A DNA stretch of 64,000 nucleotides from Methanobacterium sp. UBA294 (GCA_002494495.1 DACB01000008.1:62001-126000); one strand, 5' to 3'. Positions 18,476 through 28,951 are shown, counted from the stretch's first letter. The notes: a model not told the origin generated them from the sequence alone. Translations and numbers: made by a program.

Positions 18476-19068
18476 ATGATTGATAAATTACTCAACCAGT
18501 ATGAAGGCCCAACAAGGGCGCATTATAAGATATTAGGGCTAAGCTGGGCTGGACGGATATTTGATTTTTATGATCTGATGCTCCTCAGTTTCCTGATAAT
18601 CCCCATTGGAGTGGAGCTTCACCTGTCCAATGTGATACACCATTTATACTGTTATAATGGCTGTGGGTTTGGTCATGGTAACTCTGTTCTGGAACAGTAT
18701 AGAAATGTACAAAATTCTCATTTATTCTTCATGTTCCTAGTGGGCTTTGGAACTGGATTCTTCGGAGGATATGGGGCACTATTTACCGAACTTTTCCCCA
18801 CCCAGATAAGAAATACGGCATCCGGGTCGGCCTTCAACCTGGCCGTGGTGTGCAGTTCTTCACCCCGGTTATGATTGCACTTATAGCCACCCAGTACTCC
18901 TTTGGAGCCGGAATATTCTTAGCTGCTATTTTTGCAATATTAACTGGATTGTGGGTGTGGACCCTACCTGAAACTAGGGGAAGGGCTATAAAGAAGTGGA
19001 TAGTCAAACAACATAATGGAAAAAAATCATGGAAATTAGATTCTGGATTAATTTCCTATCACTCATAA
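18476..19068 (+). pseudogene. decayed MFS transporter
   Basis: The remains of a metabolite/proton symporter. The first helix (LGLSWAGRIFDFYDLMLLSF) is followed by a large internal loss. A stretch in another frame gives MAVGLVMVTLFWNS; then come GFGTGFFGGYGALFTELFPT and NTASGSAFNL. At about 18842 one G is missing (CTGGCCGTGG for an expected CTGGGCCGTGG), after which the true frame resumes with VQFFTPVMIALIATQ and ends LPETRGRAI. A full MFS protein has about 400-450 residues; less than half is left. Confidence 0.88.
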
Positions 19069-19176
19069 AGTTGAATGACTTTTATACTAGTTAACTCAGA
19101 AGAATAGGGGTAATCTTCTTTCCTGAAACAATTTTTTCTATTAATTTATTAAAAATGAGATTTTATTAAAAACCTT

Positions 19177-19253
<77 letters not shown>

Positions 19254-19357
19254 CCTGTTGAAATTCTCTACCAAATACATTCTATTGGGGATTTTGATAT
19301 TTAAACCTACGGTTTATAGTTTTAAAATACAGACAATGATAAATTATACATCGAATA

Positions 19358-19723
19358 TCAAATCCATTCCAGTTTTGTATCTGTTAATTCTCCAACGGTA
19401 TTACCAGTGTTGATTGTTTCTTTCGGTTCAATCAGCATGACACAGCATTCTTCCTCACATATGGGTTTGTGTTCTACTCCACGGGGCACAACTATCATTT
19501 CACCTTCACAGATTTCCAACACCTTATCCCGGGTAGCAAGCTTGAAGCTACCCTGAATCCCTATAAATACTTCATCAGTTTCAGGGTGTTGGTGCCAGAT
19601 GAAATCTCTCTTGGCCTTAACCAGTTTGAAGTGGTAGTCATTCATCTGGGCGATAACCTTGTAAGAATGTAGTTCCTTTATCAAATTGGCTTTATCTTTG
19701 ATATTTATCTTCCTGATTTCCAT
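19358..19723 (-). CDS. cupin-domain protein
   Basis: 121 residues. Cupin motif 1 is present as WHQHPETDEVFIGIQG and motif 2 as GEMIVVPRGVEHKP, giving the His-His-Glu-His metal-binding set. The start at 19723 follows AGGAG by seven bases; a longer in-frame N-terminus lacks a ribosome-binding site. The first codons and leader are almost identical to those of the neighbouring decayed GNAT gene. Function beyond metal-dependent small-molecule binding is unknown. Confidence 0.82.
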   Translation of the reverse strand: MEIRKINIKDKANLIKELHSYKVIAQMNDYHFKLVKAKRDFIWHQHPETDEVFIGIQGSFKLATRDKVLEICEGEMIVVPRGVEHKPICEEECCVMLIEPKETINTGNTVGELTDTKLEWI

Positions 19724-19745
19724 ATTAATACTCCTGACAATAGAT

Positions 19746-20142
19746 TTAACCATTTCTTTTAAGATAAATCATATCAACAAGCTGTTTACCATCTTCGTAT
19801 ATGGGATGATCATAGTTCTTGGTGAAGAAATTAGGAATTCGATGCGACTCAGTAAATCCACACTGTTTATAAAAATTCAAAACCCAAGAAATTTCACCTG
19901 TTCCAACAAACAGGGTTTCCATAACCTTTCTTCTGCTGATCAGGCTGAACTGCAATGCTTTTTAACTCGTAAACACCATTGGATTTATTTGTAACCACGC
20001 ATTCAGCCATCACTCCATCATCGTTTACGACGAACATTTCACCGTGTTCAAGATATTTGTCTATCATATCCTCCTGCTCATCTGCAAGCAACAGTAGGTT
20101 GATGTATTTCTTTTTGTCTCCGGTTACTTTCCTGATTTCCAT
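19746..20142 (-). pseudogene. decayed GNAT acetyltransferase
   Basis: The N-terminal part reads through ELKSIAVQPDQQKKGYG, the acetyl-CoA-binding motif A, then runs into NPVCWNR and a stop. The C-terminal part, in another frame, gives ETLFVGTGEISWVLNFYKQCGF and continues to 19746. About 20-30 codons are missing between motif A and TLFVGTG, and the frame changes. Together these are the two halves of one GNAT enzyme, now broken. Confidence 0.85.
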
Positions 20143-20183
20143 ATTGATTCTCCATATTCCATGGTCTCATTTATTCTGCTATT

Positions 20184-20681
20184 TTAATCATAATCAGAAA
20201 GGAAACCCTTTATATCCTCAATAAACCTTACCGTACCTTTTTCAATTTTATCTGATAGGGTGTCTAAATCATTAAAATCAGGATCATCTACTAAAACGTC
20301 TTCAATAATTGAATCAGCTCCTTCTAAAGATGGTACTATGTGATATCTGTCCCAACTGTTTTCCCTGAACAGCTTCCAGTATTTCGATTGGACTTGCTTG
20401 TTGCTCCCGGATAGCCATACTTCGAACCTGAATGAATCGTAATTAAAAACTAAGGCTATTTTAAGTTTTCTATCTTTCAGTGATGGAGTAAAAAGGGCGA
20501 AATAGGTCATATCCATATAACCATGGTAGACATTACCAGATACGGTATACTCAGGAAATTTGCTCTCAAAATGGGTTCTAAGGCTCATTATATACTCCAT
20601 TAAACCTTGATATGCCTCCTGGATAACACCCTTCTCCAGTTGCTTCTTATATTCTTCCATATATTCGTTAAATTCTGTCAA
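20184..20681 (-). CDS. DUF7000-like hypothetical protein
   Basis: 165 residues, soluble, starting MTEFNEYMEEYKKQLEKG from a TTG that follows GGGAT by four bases. The pattern of an N-terminal helix, a segment YAGLMEY/LRTHF-like, and KIALVFNYDSFRFEVWLSG resembles proteins I recall as the DUF7000 family. Function is unknown. It lies next to the cupin and GNAT genes. Confidence 0.6.
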   Translation of the reverse strand: MTEFNEYMEEYKKQLEKGVIQEAYQGLMEYIMSLRTHFESKFPEYTVSGNVYHGYMDMTYFALFTPSLKDRKLKIALVFNYDSFRFEVWLSGSNKQVQSKYWKLFRENSWDRYHIVPSLEGADSIIEDVLVDDPDFNDLDTLSDKIEKGTVRFIEDIKGFLSDYD

Positions 20682-20922
20682 TATAATCCCTATTATTTAT
20701 TATGGCTTGAATAATAAGTATATAGATTATAACTTTTTGCCCATAAAAAATTTATAATTTTTTAGTTTATAGTAATCATTTGGAAAATTTTATTTCAAAA
20801 AAGATAAAAGACTACACTACAAATACTTATTTGTTCTACATTAGAAAAATTTATAATTTTATTCAAACTATTTGGAGACTTAATAAGGTTGAACTCTGAA
20901 TATTTACTTTTGGAGAGTTTAA

Positions 20923-21465
20923 ATGGCGGAATTAATAAAATCAACGGTGAAATGTTATAAAAAGAAGACAAAAAAGACTGTTGGTGGGGAGAAGAAGACC
21001 TATGAGTACAACCAGTACCAGGTTCCCTTGAAGAAGTCGGATAATTTGGTTTGTGAGGAAGAAGTTTTTATCATACCACAAAACTACTTTGAGGGTCTGA
21101 TTGAGGCGGAAGTTGAATCCCAACTGGAAGATCTTGAACAACATAAAGAGATTCTTGTGGGATATAAAAAAGAACTTGCAGATCTGGAGTGGAAACATAA
21201 TGAACTATCAAGATCCTATAAGTCCCTGGTAAGTAAAAATGCCCAAACCAACAAGAAGATACGCCTTGTGGAAGAAAAAAACACAAACCTGGAACGGGAA
21301 AATAGGAAGTTTAAAAACCAATTGCAGCAGTTAATGAAGGATTATAAAGATTTAAAAGAAAAAATTAAAGGAAAAGATGATTCTGAATTAAAAAAAGACG
21401 TGGATATTTTAAAACAGATCAGGAGCCGTTTCTCAAGTAGTAGAGACGGGGAGAAAGATGAATAA
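20923..21465 (+). CDS. coiled-coil protein of unknown function
   Basis: 180 residues. Residues 1-60 form a Lys-rich, beta-like head (TVKCYKKKTKKTVGG ... VFIIPQNYFEG). Residues about 65-155 are a continuous heptad coiled coil, and the end is charged. GGAGAG lies upstream of the ATG. No family is recognised; a structural or DNA-associated role is only a guess. Confidence 0.6.
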   Translation: MAELIKSTVKCYKKKTKKTVGGEKKTYEYNQYQVPLKKSDNLVCEEEVFIIPQNYFEGLIEAEVESQLEDLEQHKEILVGYKKELADLEWKHNELSRSYKSLVSKNAQTNKKIRLVEEKNTNLERENRKFKNQLQQLMKDYKDLKEKIKGKDDSELKKDVDILKQIRSRFSSSRDGEKDE

Positions 21466-21552
21466 AAATCATCCAATATTTTGATAATTTATTACTTCTC
21501 AAATACTCAGGAAGTTCATTTATAAGACCAAAATCAGAATAGATATGAAAAC

Positions 21553-22218
21553 ATGAGAATCTTTAAGGGAACACCCCATCCCAGCATCAACAAGGTCAAT
21601 ATAATAGAAGACCAAAACAACTTCCCTATAAGCTGGCTCAACACCCAGGCATACTGTGAATATTGCATTTTTCTGGAGAATGTCAAGGGAATAGCAGCCA
21701 AGCCAACCAAGGCCATGATGGAAGGAACTAAGGGTCATGAAGAATTAGAGGTAAGATTTAAAAAGGATGCAGAACCAGCCACCTTCCAGGAGATGCTTGA
21801 AACTTCCAAGACAGCTGAGATTTTATCCAGGGAACTGCCTGTGGAATCAGCCAGGCACGGTATTAGGGGATTTATAGATGAAGTCTGGATGACTCCTGAT
21901 GAATTCATAATAATTGATGACAAACCAGGAAACAGGGCATATCCTTCAAGTATTAACCAGATTTTCGGATACTGTTTGGCTTTTAAAGATTCAGTTCCTG
22001 AGGAGAGGAGAATAGTAGCATCCCTCCGGGAGAGGGGTACCGATAACATATTCTGGTCAGTGTACTTTGATAATGAAGCTGAAAAAGCAATACTTAAAGT
22101 AATAGATCGTGTTCACAGTCTCTTAGATAATAGGATTGATTACCTACCTACTAAAAATCCAAAAAAATGCCGAAGCTGCAGATTTGCCAAGCAATGTGAT
22201 CGGAAAGCAGAGTATTAA
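21553..22218 (+). CDS. Cas4-like PD-(D/E)XK nuclease
   Basis: 221 residues. N-terminal NTQAYCEYCIFLENV carries two Cys, and the C-terminal KKCRSCRFAKQC carries three, the Fe-S cluster pattern of Cas4/AddB-like nucleases. The nuclease core is seen in GTKGHEE, GIRGFIDEVW and FIIIDDKPG (the D...DxK catalytic set). No CRISPR array or cas1/cas2 is in the window, so this is a stand-alone member, perhaps acting in DNA repair. Confidence 0.82.
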   Translation: MRIFKGTPHPSINKVNIIEDQNNFPISWLNTQAYCEYCIFLENVKGIAAKPTKAMMEGTKGHEELEVRFKKDAEPATFQEMLETSKTAEILSRELPVESARHGIRGFIDEVWMTPDEFIIIDDKPGNRAYPSSINQIFGYCLAFKDSVPEERRIVASLRERGTDNIFWSVYFDNEAEKAILKVIDRVHSLLDNRIDYLPTKNPKKCRSCRFAKQCDRKAEY

Positions 22219-22322
22219 AGTATACGATAATATTTAGCTATTATTTTTATGTTTCAATAAATTATGATGATACGTTTCTCTTTTCGATAAATTTAAATAC
22301 TATATTCAACTTAATGGAGAAT

Positions 22323-22336
22323 ACCGCATATGCGGT
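22323..22336. promoter_or_regulatory. perfect 14-bp palindrome upstream of tRNA-Gln
   Basis: ACCGCATATGCGGT is a perfect inverted repeat ending 23 bases before the tRNA-Gln gene. Its GC content stands out in an AT-rich spacer. It may be an operator or a hairpin in the precursor leader. Confidence 0.35.
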
Positions 22337-22359
22337 TAGTTTATTTCTAAATAAGTTTT

Positions 22360-22431
22360 AGTCCCGTGGGGTAGTGGTAATCCTACTGGTCTTTGGAACC
22401 GGCGACGGCGGTTCGACTCCGCTCGGGACTA
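22360..22431 (+). tRNA. tRNA-Gln (anticodon TTG)
   Basis: Acceptor AGTCCCG pairs with CGGGACT, the anticodon stem CTGGT/ACCGG encloses CTTTGGA (anticodon TTG), and the T arm is GCGG-TTCGACT-CCGC. Discriminator A; CCA is not encoded. It lies 22 bases before the ATP-grasp gene. Confidence 0.96.
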
Positions 22432-22453
22432 TCTATTTTAACGCGGTAATCCT

Positions 22454-23584
22454 ATGGAAAACATACTGGTGGCCGGGATTAACACCCGCTCCATGGCCTG
22501 TTCATTAAAGAAACTGGGATACAACATATATTCTGCTGATTATTTCGGGGTCATGGATCTTAAGCCATGTGTAAGCACGTATAAATCTATTTTAACCCAG
22601 AAACCCTACCAATCATGCGGTAATTTTATGGAAAAGTTCAAGTCTGGTGATGTAGAGGTTTTAGCCACTGAATTCATCCAAGATGTTGATTCAATAATTT
22701 GTCTGGCAGGTGTTTCTATAGGAAACTTCCCTTCCAATAAGATCATGGGAAATAAATCTCTTGAAGAAGTGGATGATAAATATCTCCTCTATAAAAAGCT
22801 TGAAGATAAATTCAATTTTCCCCTGACTTTTAAGGTGTCGGATATAGGTGAAGCGGGTGAAATAGCCAGTAATTACCCTGGTAAGGATTTCCTAATAAAA
22901 CCGGTTCATGGTTCTGGTGGCTATGGGATTAGGGAATTAAGTGAAGTGGAAGATGCTGATTTTACAGGCCTTCTGCTCCAGGAGAAGTTGACAGGTGTGA
23001 ATTTAAGTGCATCAGTTATTTCAACTGGCAGTGAGTCGCGCTCAATTTTCACCAGCCAGCAGATCATAGGGGATCCAGTTCTATGTCAGATGGAACCATA
23101 TGGCTACTGCGGCAACATCGCCCCTTTAACTGATGGAAATGTCGCTGGAAAAATATCAAGGGTTGCAGAAGAAATTATTGATTACCTGAAATTAATTGGA
23201 TCCAACGGTGTGGATTTCATACTACAAGAGGGGGAATTATACATTATAGAAGTTAATCCACGTATACAGGGTACTGTGGAATGTGCAGAACAAAGCTTAA
23301 ACATAAACATGGCAGAGGCACACATCAAAGCTTGCCAGGGAGAGTTAATGGATGTCCCAGAACCTTCAAGTTTTGCAGTTAAGATGATAGTTCACGCCAG
23401 GGAACGCTCCCAAGTAGGGAAAATAGATTTTAAGGGGGTCTACGACTTACCTGCAGAAAATGTCATAATAGAAGAGGGAGAACCTGTGGCCACGGTGGTA
23501 AATTCAAGCAGAATACTGGAGGATGCTGTTTATTCTACGAGGAAACAGGTTGATGCTGTTTATTGCAATTTAACGCCCAATTAA
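22454..23584 (+). CDS. ATP-grasp carboligase-like protein
   Basis: 376 residues. The N-terminal Rossmann-like part (ILVAGINTRSMACSLKKLGY) precedes ATP-grasp motifs FLIKPVHGSGGYGI, QEKLTGVNLSASVIS and YIIEVNPRIQGT. The family joins a carboxylate to an amine or thiol via acyl phosphate. A methanogen cofactor pathway is possible (MfnD is an ATP-grasp enzyme), but this looks closer to the general predicted carboligase group. GGTAAT three bases before the ATG supports the start. Confidence 0.8.
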   Translation: MENILVAGINTRSMACSLKKLGYNIYSADYFGVMDLKPCVSTYKSILTQKPYQSCGNFMEKFKSGDVEVLATEFIQDVDSIICLAGVSIGNFPSNKIMGNKSLEEVDDKYLLYKKLEDKFNFPLTFKVSDIGEAGEIASNYPGKDFLIKPVHGSGGYGIRELSEVEDADFTGLLLQEKLTGVNLSASVISTGSESRSIFTSQQIIGDPVLCQMEPYGYCGNIAPLTDGNVAGKISRVAEEIIDYLKLIGSNGVDFILQEGELYIIEVNPRIQGTVECAEQSLNINMAEAHIKACQGELMDVPEPSSFAVKMIVHARERSQVGKIDFKGVYDLPAENVIIEEGEPVATVVNSSRILEDAVYSTRKQVDAVYCNLTPN

Positions 23585-23670
23585 AGAATAAGATAAAGGG
23601 TCTACCTAAAATTAAGACTACTTCTGAATATAAGTAAAGAATTATTTCTTAATAATTAAGGAATTGATAT

Positions 23671-23838
23671 TTAAAAAATAAGTTCAAAAACCCCTAACTT
23701 GAATAAAATAAACAGGATTATCCCGATAGCAATTAATATAGGGATAGATATCTGGATAGCTGCCCATAATAGAAAGAGCTTAGCCCTTTTTTCCGGGTCT
23801 TTCATTACGTCGTCCAGATCGAATTCTTTGATGCGCAT
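23671..23838 (-). CDS. small single-helix membrane protein
   Basis: 55 residues. A charged N-terminus (MRIKEFDLDDVMKDPEKRAK) is followed by one long hydrophobic helix (LFLLWAAIQISIPILIAIGI and onward). The start follows GAGATGA, which overlaps the stop of the UPF0216 gene six bases upstream, so the two genes are translationally coupled. The DPEKRAK-plus-helix layout suggests a conserved small protein, but I cannot name it. Confidence 0.7.
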   Translation of the reverse strand: MRIKEFDLDDVMKDPEKRAKLFLLWAAIQISIPILIAIGIILFILFKLGVFELIF

Positions 23839-23844
23839 TTTTTT

Positions 23845-24252
23845 TCATCTCACTAAAAATATGTACTGTGTGGTGGTTGGTAGTTGTCTTCTTATTATCC
23901 TCAGATCCGGCTTGTAAATATACATTTCCCTACTACAATCTTCACGTTCCAGTATACTGCATATAACTTTTAACTCAGGACCGCCTGCTACTCTGGTACC
24001 TGAGGTTTCTGATTCGATTTCCAGGTAGATGGGTAACTTCAGCCTTTCCTGTTCCTTTTCCGGGATCAGCTCGGAAATTTTTTTAAGTTCATCCCACTTA
24101 AAACGGTGCCTGGTCCCATCACCACCTATGACATGGGGTTTATCTTCCTGGAGTAGTTCCTTAAGATTTTTTCTCTTCCTAGGGAGGTGGCGGTTCAGAC
24201 TGAAGATCTGTTTTTTTAACAGCCGATCTGCCTGGTCAGGGTTTGGGATCAT
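23845..24252 (-). CDS. UPF0216 (DUF61) family protein
   Basis: 135 residues with the family blocks LNRHLPRKRKNLKELLQE, DGTRHRFKWDELKKI and LPIYLEIESE. It is an archaeal family of unknown function. A TTTATAAAATC element about 25 bases upstream and the absence of a Shine-Dalgarno suggest leaderless translation. It precedes the small membrane protein gene. Confidence 0.88.
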   Translation of the reverse strand: MIPNPDQADRLLKKQIFSLNRHLPRKRKNLKELLQEDKPHVIGGDGTRHRFKWDELKKISELIPEKEQERLKLPIYLEIESETSGTRVAGGPELKVICSILEREDCSREMYIYKPDLRIIRRQLPTTTQYIFLVR

Positions 24253-24394
24253 TTGTATTGTTTATATTTTTGAGATTTTATAAATTTTTCATTAGTAGAT
24301 ATTTTATAAATTTTCTATGGATCCCATGAGAATGAGGATTGGAAATGAAAAGTTAAATTATTAAAACTGTATAAATTTGGTTGAATTAAAATTT

Positions 24395-24418
24395 AATATA
24401 AAAAAAAGTGAAAAATAG
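24395..24418 (-). terminator. T-rich terminator of the ATP synthase operon
   Basis: Directly after the DUF22 stop, the minus strand reads ATTTTTCACTTTTTTTTATAT, two oligo-T runs of the kind that end archaeal transcription. Confidence 0.5.
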
Positions 24419-24420
24419 AT

Positions 24421-24804
24421 CTAACGGGTCAACTTAACTGGTAAGAGTATAAGCACACCCAGTAAATCATCTTCTTCTATTTTACAGTTCCGTGCAGCGG
24501 CAAAAAGGGTGGTGTCTGCACTTCGGTCCATGCTTAAGGGGAGTGAAGTTTCTTCACCAACAGCCAGTACCTGTCCGTAACTGTTTGATGCGTAGGCGCT
24601 TATGATGGTGATCTCTTCTGCTTTGATTTTGATTTGTTTGATTTTGATTGATTTGATCTCGTTGGCCTTAAATTCCTTGTTTTCATCGGCTATTATTGCT
24701 CTTAAGTCACCAGATATTGTACCTATGTTGAAGTCCAAGCTTTCCTTGTGTTGTTCTTTGAGTTCCTTTTTAACCTGATCCAGTCGTGTTATTATTCTGA
24801 CCAT
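24421..24804 (-). CDS. DUF22 protein, last gene of the ATP synthase operon
   Basis: 127 residues with the DUF22 pattern: FNIGTISGDLRAIIADE, IISAYASNSYGQVLAVGEE and DLLGVLILLPVKL. Function unknown. Its start overlaps the atpD stop by one base, so it belongs to the ATP synthase transcript and may help assembly or regulation (inference). Confidence 0.85.
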   Translation of the reverse strand: MVRIITRLDQVKKELKEQHKESLDFNIGTISGDLRAIIADENKEFKANEIKSIKIKQIKIKAEEITIISAYASNSYGQVLAVGEETSLPLSMDRSADTTLFAAARNCKIEEDDLLGVLILLPVKLTR

Positions 24805-25451
24805 CAGGCTTCACCTTCTGACATGGTTTTTTTTATCATCTTGAGCCGTACGAAGTTCTCCCTCTCCATTTCCTCTAGTCTCATCTCAATGTATTTCACG
24901 GTGTTCTGAAGTCGGGGTATGATGATATGTTCTAGAGCATTAACCCTTCTTTTGGTTGACTCTATTTCAACGGCGAGTAGCGTGATGGTCTTTTCGATTT
25001 CACCTAGTTCTATGATTAAGCCCAGGGTTTCCTCGAATTTGCGTGATGCATCGTCCAATTTCACTGAAGTGTCCGCGAATCCGTACCCTCGTTCGACTAT
25101 GGATCTTTTCTTGAGGTCATAGTCCATAACAGGTACCACAACGCCCATCACACTCCGGGAGTCCACGTCAATATCAATGGATTCTGTAACTGACATAGCG
25201 GCTTTTTTAACTGCCAGATCTCCCATGGCAATCTGGGCTTTTGTAAGGTCATCATAGGATTCTTTAAGGTTTTCAGCCACATTATCTCTGGATCCTTTAA
25301 CCCGGTCAAGGATGTTGAAGAACTCCATGATAAGGGCGTTCCTCTTCTCCTTAAGGAGGCTGTGGCCTTTAACTGCCAGTTTCTCCCTTTGTTTTAATTT
25401 TAAAAGCTCCATCCTCGTAGGATTTATGCCTTCAATCATTTCTTGTGCCAT
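24804..25451 (-). CDS. atpD: A-type ATP synthase subunit D
   Basis: 215 residues. The central-stalk subunit begins with the signature [29 protein letters not shown] and forms long antiparallel helices at both ends. It is the rotor shaft within the A3B3 head. It lies downstream of atpB with a 31-base gap and overlaps DUF22. Confidence 0.96.
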   Translation of the reverse strand: MAQEMIEGINPTRMELLKLKQREKLAVKGHSLLKEKRNALIMEFFNILDRVKGSRDNVAENLKESYDDLTKAQIAMGDLAVKKAAMSVTESIDIDVDSRSVMGVVVPVMDYDLKKRSIVERGYGFADTSVKLDDASRKFEETLGLIIELGEIEKTITLLAVEIESTKRRVNALEHIIIPRLQNTVKYIEMRLEEMERENFVRLKMIKKTMSEGEA

Positions 25452-25482
25452 TTTATCCCTCTAAAAAGATAGGTAAAGGAGG

Positions 25483-26877
25483 TTATCCTTTATGATCAGG
25501 GTGGTATTTTGGTATGTGCTCTGCTCGGACCCTTTTAAGCTCTGTTTCTGGTAAGAGGCTCAGTAACTCCCAACCAAGATCTAAGGTTTCCTGGATGGTC
25601 CTGTCTTCATCCCTGCTTTGGGTGATGAACTTGGCCTCAAAGTCGTCAGCGAAAGCTAGAAACTTACGGTCACGCTCTGTAAGTGCTTCTTCACCAACAA
25701 CAGCCATTAAGTCCCTTAGGTCACGACCCTCAGCATAGGCGGAGTATAGCTGGTCTGAAACTCCACTATGGTCTTCTCTGGTCCTTTCAGGACCTATACC
25801 ACCACTCATTAAACGGGATAGTGATGGAAGCACATCTACTGGTGGATAGATACCTTTACGGTGCAGTTCACGAGAAAGCACGATCTGTCCCTCGGTAATG
25901 TATCCGGTTAAGTCTGGTATAGGGTGGGTTATATCATCCTGGGGCATAACAAGAATTGGCATCTGGGTGATGGAACCTTCCTTACCCACAATACGACCTG
26001 CCCTTTCATATATGCTGGCAAGGTCAGTGTACATGTAACCAGGATATCCTCTTCTTCCAGGTACCTCGTCACGTGCAGCTGAAATCTCTCTTAAAGCCTC
26101 TGCATAGTTAGTCAGGTCAGTTAGAATAACTAGAACGTGCATGTTGTGTTCGAATGCGAAGTACTCTGCTGTAGTAAGTGCCATACGAGGGGTGGTGATC
26201 CTCTCAATTGCAGGGTCGTCTGCCAGGTTCATGAACACTGTAACTCTCTCTAAAGCACCGGTACGTTCAAAGTCACGCATGAAGTAGTTTGCTTCTTCGT
26301 GAGTGATACCCATAGCAGCAAATATTACAGCGAATTCTGTTTCTTCTGCCAATACCTTTGCCTGTCTTGCTATTTGCGCAGCCAGTTCATTGTGTGGTAA
26401 ACCCGAACCAGAGAAAATAGGTAGTTTTTGTCCCCTAACTAGGGTGTTCATCCCGTCTATGGTTGATATACCGGATTGAATAAATTCTGCTGGAAACTCC
26501 CTTGCTGTGGGATTCATTGGTGCTCCGTTAATATCCAGTTCCATCTCGGGTATGATCTCAGGACCACCATCTATGGGGTTGCCTGTACCATTGAATACTC
26601 TTCCCAGCATATCCAGGGAAACTCCTATGTGGGCTGTTTCACCTGTAAATCTTACTTTAGTAGTAGAGATGTTTAAATCTCGGGTACCTTCAAATACCTG
26701 GACAACAGCCAGGTCACCTTTAACTTCCAGTACTTCTCCTTTTCTTTTTTCTCCTGAAGGGGTTTCTATGTCCACAATTTCACTGTAGGCCACGCCTTCT
26801 ACATCTTCAACAATCATGAGGGGTCCGGCCACTTCAGCTACCGTTGTATATTCTCTTGTTTTTATATTAGTGTTCAT
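25483..26877 (-). CDS. atpB: A-type ATP synthase subunit B (regulatory subunit)
   Basis: About 464 residues. Blocks include [30 protein letters not shown] in place of the A-subunit P-loop, and [13 protein letters not shown]. It alternates with subunit A in the head and binds nucleotide without hydrolysing it. ATG 26877, just after GGAGAGGTGTGAAA that spans the end of atpA, is preferred over the GTG two codons earlier. Confidence 0.96.
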   Translation of the reverse strand: MNTNIKTREYTTVAEVAGPLMIVEDVEGVAYSEIVDIETPSGEKRKGEVLEVKGDLAVVQVFEGTRDLNISTTKVRFTGETAHIGVSLDMLGRVFNGTGNPIDGGPEIIPEMELDINGAPMNPTAREFPAEFIQSGISTIDGMNTLVRGQKLPIFSGSGLPHNELAAQIARQAKVLAEETEFAVIFAAMGITHEEANYFMRDFERTGALERVTVFMNLADDPAIERITTPRMALTTAEYFAFEHNMHVLVILTDLTNYAEALREISAARDEVPGRRGYPGYMYTDLASIYERAGRIVGKEGSITQMPILVMPQDDITHPIPDLTGYITEGQIVLSRELHRKGIYPPVDVLPSLSRLMSGGIGPERTREDHSGVSDQLYSAYAEGRDLRDLMAVVGEEALTERDRKFLAFADDFEAKFITQSRDEDRTIQETLDLGWELLSLLPETELKRVRAEHIPKYHPDHKG

Positions 26878-26879
26878 TT

Positions 26880-28634
26880 TCACACCTCTCCAGCCTGTTT
26901 AACAATTTCATCCTGGATGGCTTTGACTTTTTCTTCGAACTCATCTTCGGGTATGAACTTCATCCTTCCGATTTCCTCTTTAACCGGCAGGTTAGTCAGG
27001 GCATCGGATGGTGCTCCACGTTCCAGGGCAGCGGTTGCCTGTTCCTGGAATAGTATTATTGTCTTGAGCATCTGATACTGTTTATTTGAGGAACAGTAGG
27101 TATCTACTTCATGGTATGCATTCTGCTGAAGGAAGTCCTCCCTTATCATACGGGTACTTTCCAGGGTTATCCTTTCTCTGTCAGGCAGGGCGTCTGGTCC
27201 CACGAGCTGTACAATTTCCTGTAACTCTGCCTCTTTCTGTAAAAGTATCATGGCATCGTCACGGACTTTTCTCCAATTTTCACCAACAGTTTCATTCCAC
27301 CAGTCCTGTACACTGTCCACATAGAGTGAGTAACTCTGTAACCAGTCTATGGATGGGAAGTGTCTTTTATCTGCAAGTGATGCATCTAATGCCCAGAACA
27401 CTTTACATATACGCAGGGTGTTCTGAGTTACCGGTTCTGATAAGTCCCCACCAGGTGGTGATACTGCACCGACAACACTTACCGATGATATCTTATCTTC
27501 TGTTCCAACTGTAGTTACCCGACCGGCTCGTTCATAGAATTGAGCAAGACGTGATGCAAGGTATGCAGGATATCCCTCTTCACCAGGCATCTCCTCGAGC
27601 CTTCCTGAGATCTCCCTCATGGCCTCTGCCCATCTGCTGGTGGAGTCTGCCATCAGTGCTACATCATATCCCTGGTCACGGAAGTATTCTGCTATGGTGA
27701 TACCAGTGTACACACAGGCTTCCCTTGCTGCCACTGGCATGTTAGATGTGTTAGCAATAAGCACGGTACGGTCCATGAGCGGTTTACCAGTTTTAGGATC
27801 CTCAAGTTCCGGAAACTCCTTTAAAACTTCTGTCATCTCATTTCCACGTTCTCCGCATCCAACGTACACGATGATATCTGCGTCAGCCCATTTAGCAAGT
27901 TGCTGCTGGGTTACAGTTTTACCGGATCCAAATGGTCCTGGTATGGCTGCAGTTCCTCCTTTAGCCACTGGGAAAAAGGTGTCTTGCGCCCGTTGACCGG
28001 TCACGAGTGGTATATCCGGGTCTAACTTATTTTTATATGGTCTTCCAATCCTTACTGGCCATTTCTGCATTAGCTGAACTTTTTCAACACCACTGGTAGT
28101 TTCTATTTCAGCGATGTCTTCTTCAACAGTGTATTCTCCATCAGCTACTATGGTCTTCAGGGTTCCGGATACGTTTGGTGGGACCATTATCTTCTGCAAC
28201 ACTGCTGAAGTTTCCTGTACCTCACCAAGCAAGTCTCCTCCCTGTACCTCGGCACCGGCCTTTGCTGTGGGTTTGAATTTCCATTTTTTATCTTTATTAA
28301 GGGCAGGTACTGCTACTCCCCTTTCAATATAATCTCCAGTTAATATTTTGATGTTCTCGAGTGGTCTTTGTATTCCGTCAAATATTGAACCTATAATTCC
28401 AGGTCCTAATTCCACAGAAAGTGGTCCTCCAGTACTTTCTACTATTTCACCGGGCTTCATACCCGCGGTTTCTTCGTATACCTGGATGGTGGCATTGTCA
28501 CCTTCGAGTTCAATTATCTCACCGATGAGTTTGTCTTCACCGACTTTGACCACCTCATACATCTGAGTCCCTTTCATACCATCAGCGGTTATAACGGGAC
28601 CTGCTATCTTTATTATTCTTCCTTCTGTAATCAT
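26880..28634 (-). CDS. atpA: A-type ATP synthase subunit A (catalytic)
   Basis: 584 residues, uninterrupted by an intein. The P-loop is [17 protein letters not shown], followed by [11 protein letters not shown] and [27 protein letters not shown]. The non-homologous insert typical of A/V-type A subunits (about 110-200) is present. It synthesises ATP from the ion gradient. Its start overlaps the atpF stop by four bases. Confidence 0.97.
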   Translation of the reverse strand: MITEGRIIKIAGPVITADGMKGTQMYEVVKVGEDKLIGEIIELEGDNATIQVYEETAGMKPGEIVESTGGPLSVELGPGIIGSIFDGIQRPLENIKILTGDYIERGVAVPALNKDKKWKFKPTAKAGAEVQGGDLLGEVQETSAVLQKIMVPPNVSGTLKTIVADGEYTVEEDIAEIETTSGVEKVQLMQKWPVRIGRPYKNKLDPDIPLVTGQRAQDTFFPVAKGGTAAIPGPFGSGKTVTQQQLAKWADADIIVYVGCGERGNEMTEVLKEFPELEDPKTGKPLMDRTVLIANTSNMPVAAREACVYTGITIAEYFRDQGYDVALMADSTSRWAEAMREISGRLEEMPGEEGYPAYLASRLAQFYERAGRVTTVGTEDKISSVSVVGAVSPPGGDLSEPVTQNTLRICKVFWALDASLADKRHFPSIDWLQSYSLYVDSVQDWWNETVGENWRKVRDDAMILLQKEAELQEIVQLVGPDALPDRERITLESTRMIREDFLQQNAYHEVDTYCSSNKQYQMLKTIILFQEQATAALERGAPSDALTNLPVKEEIGRMKFIPEDEFEEKVKAIQDEIVKQAGEV

Positions 28635-28951
28635 TTTACCATCTCAACCCCAATTACTCGTTTAATCAGCTCTCTTAATGGGTCGGATTCCCTTTCAATT
28701 GAGCCGGATTTATCCGGTATTTCAATTATCATAGGCAATGCGCGTTCACTGGTTAACTTATTTATCTTTTCTCTTAGTTCATCCCCGATTTTTTCAGTTG
28801 TTATTATAATAGAGTAATCTTTCCGTACAAGATCTTCCAGGGCTTTACTCGCTTCATCTGCATTTTCCACAGGGTAACCTTCTCTTATACCTCCCAGCAT
28901 AAAACCGGTTACTGTGTCATGATCTGCTATTATTGCCATCTTTGAGCTCAT
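28631..28951 (-). CDS. atpF: A-type ATP synthase subunit F
   Basis: 106 residues with [18 protein letters not shown] at the N-terminus and [18 protein letters not shown] in the middle, the Rossmann-like fold of the rotor subunit F. GGAG eight bases before the first ATG supports the start. It overlaps both neighbours by four bases, which points to coupled translation. Confidence 0.95.
   Translation of the reverse strand: MSSKMAIIADHDTVTGFMLGGIREGYPVENADEASKALEDLVRKDYSIIITTEKIGDELREKINKLTSERALPMIIEIPDKSGSIERESDPLRELIKRVIGVEMVK

Noticed and set aside
21553..22218. CRISPR locus next to the Cas4-like gene
   Set aside because: No direct repeats with regular spacers and no other cas gene within several kb.
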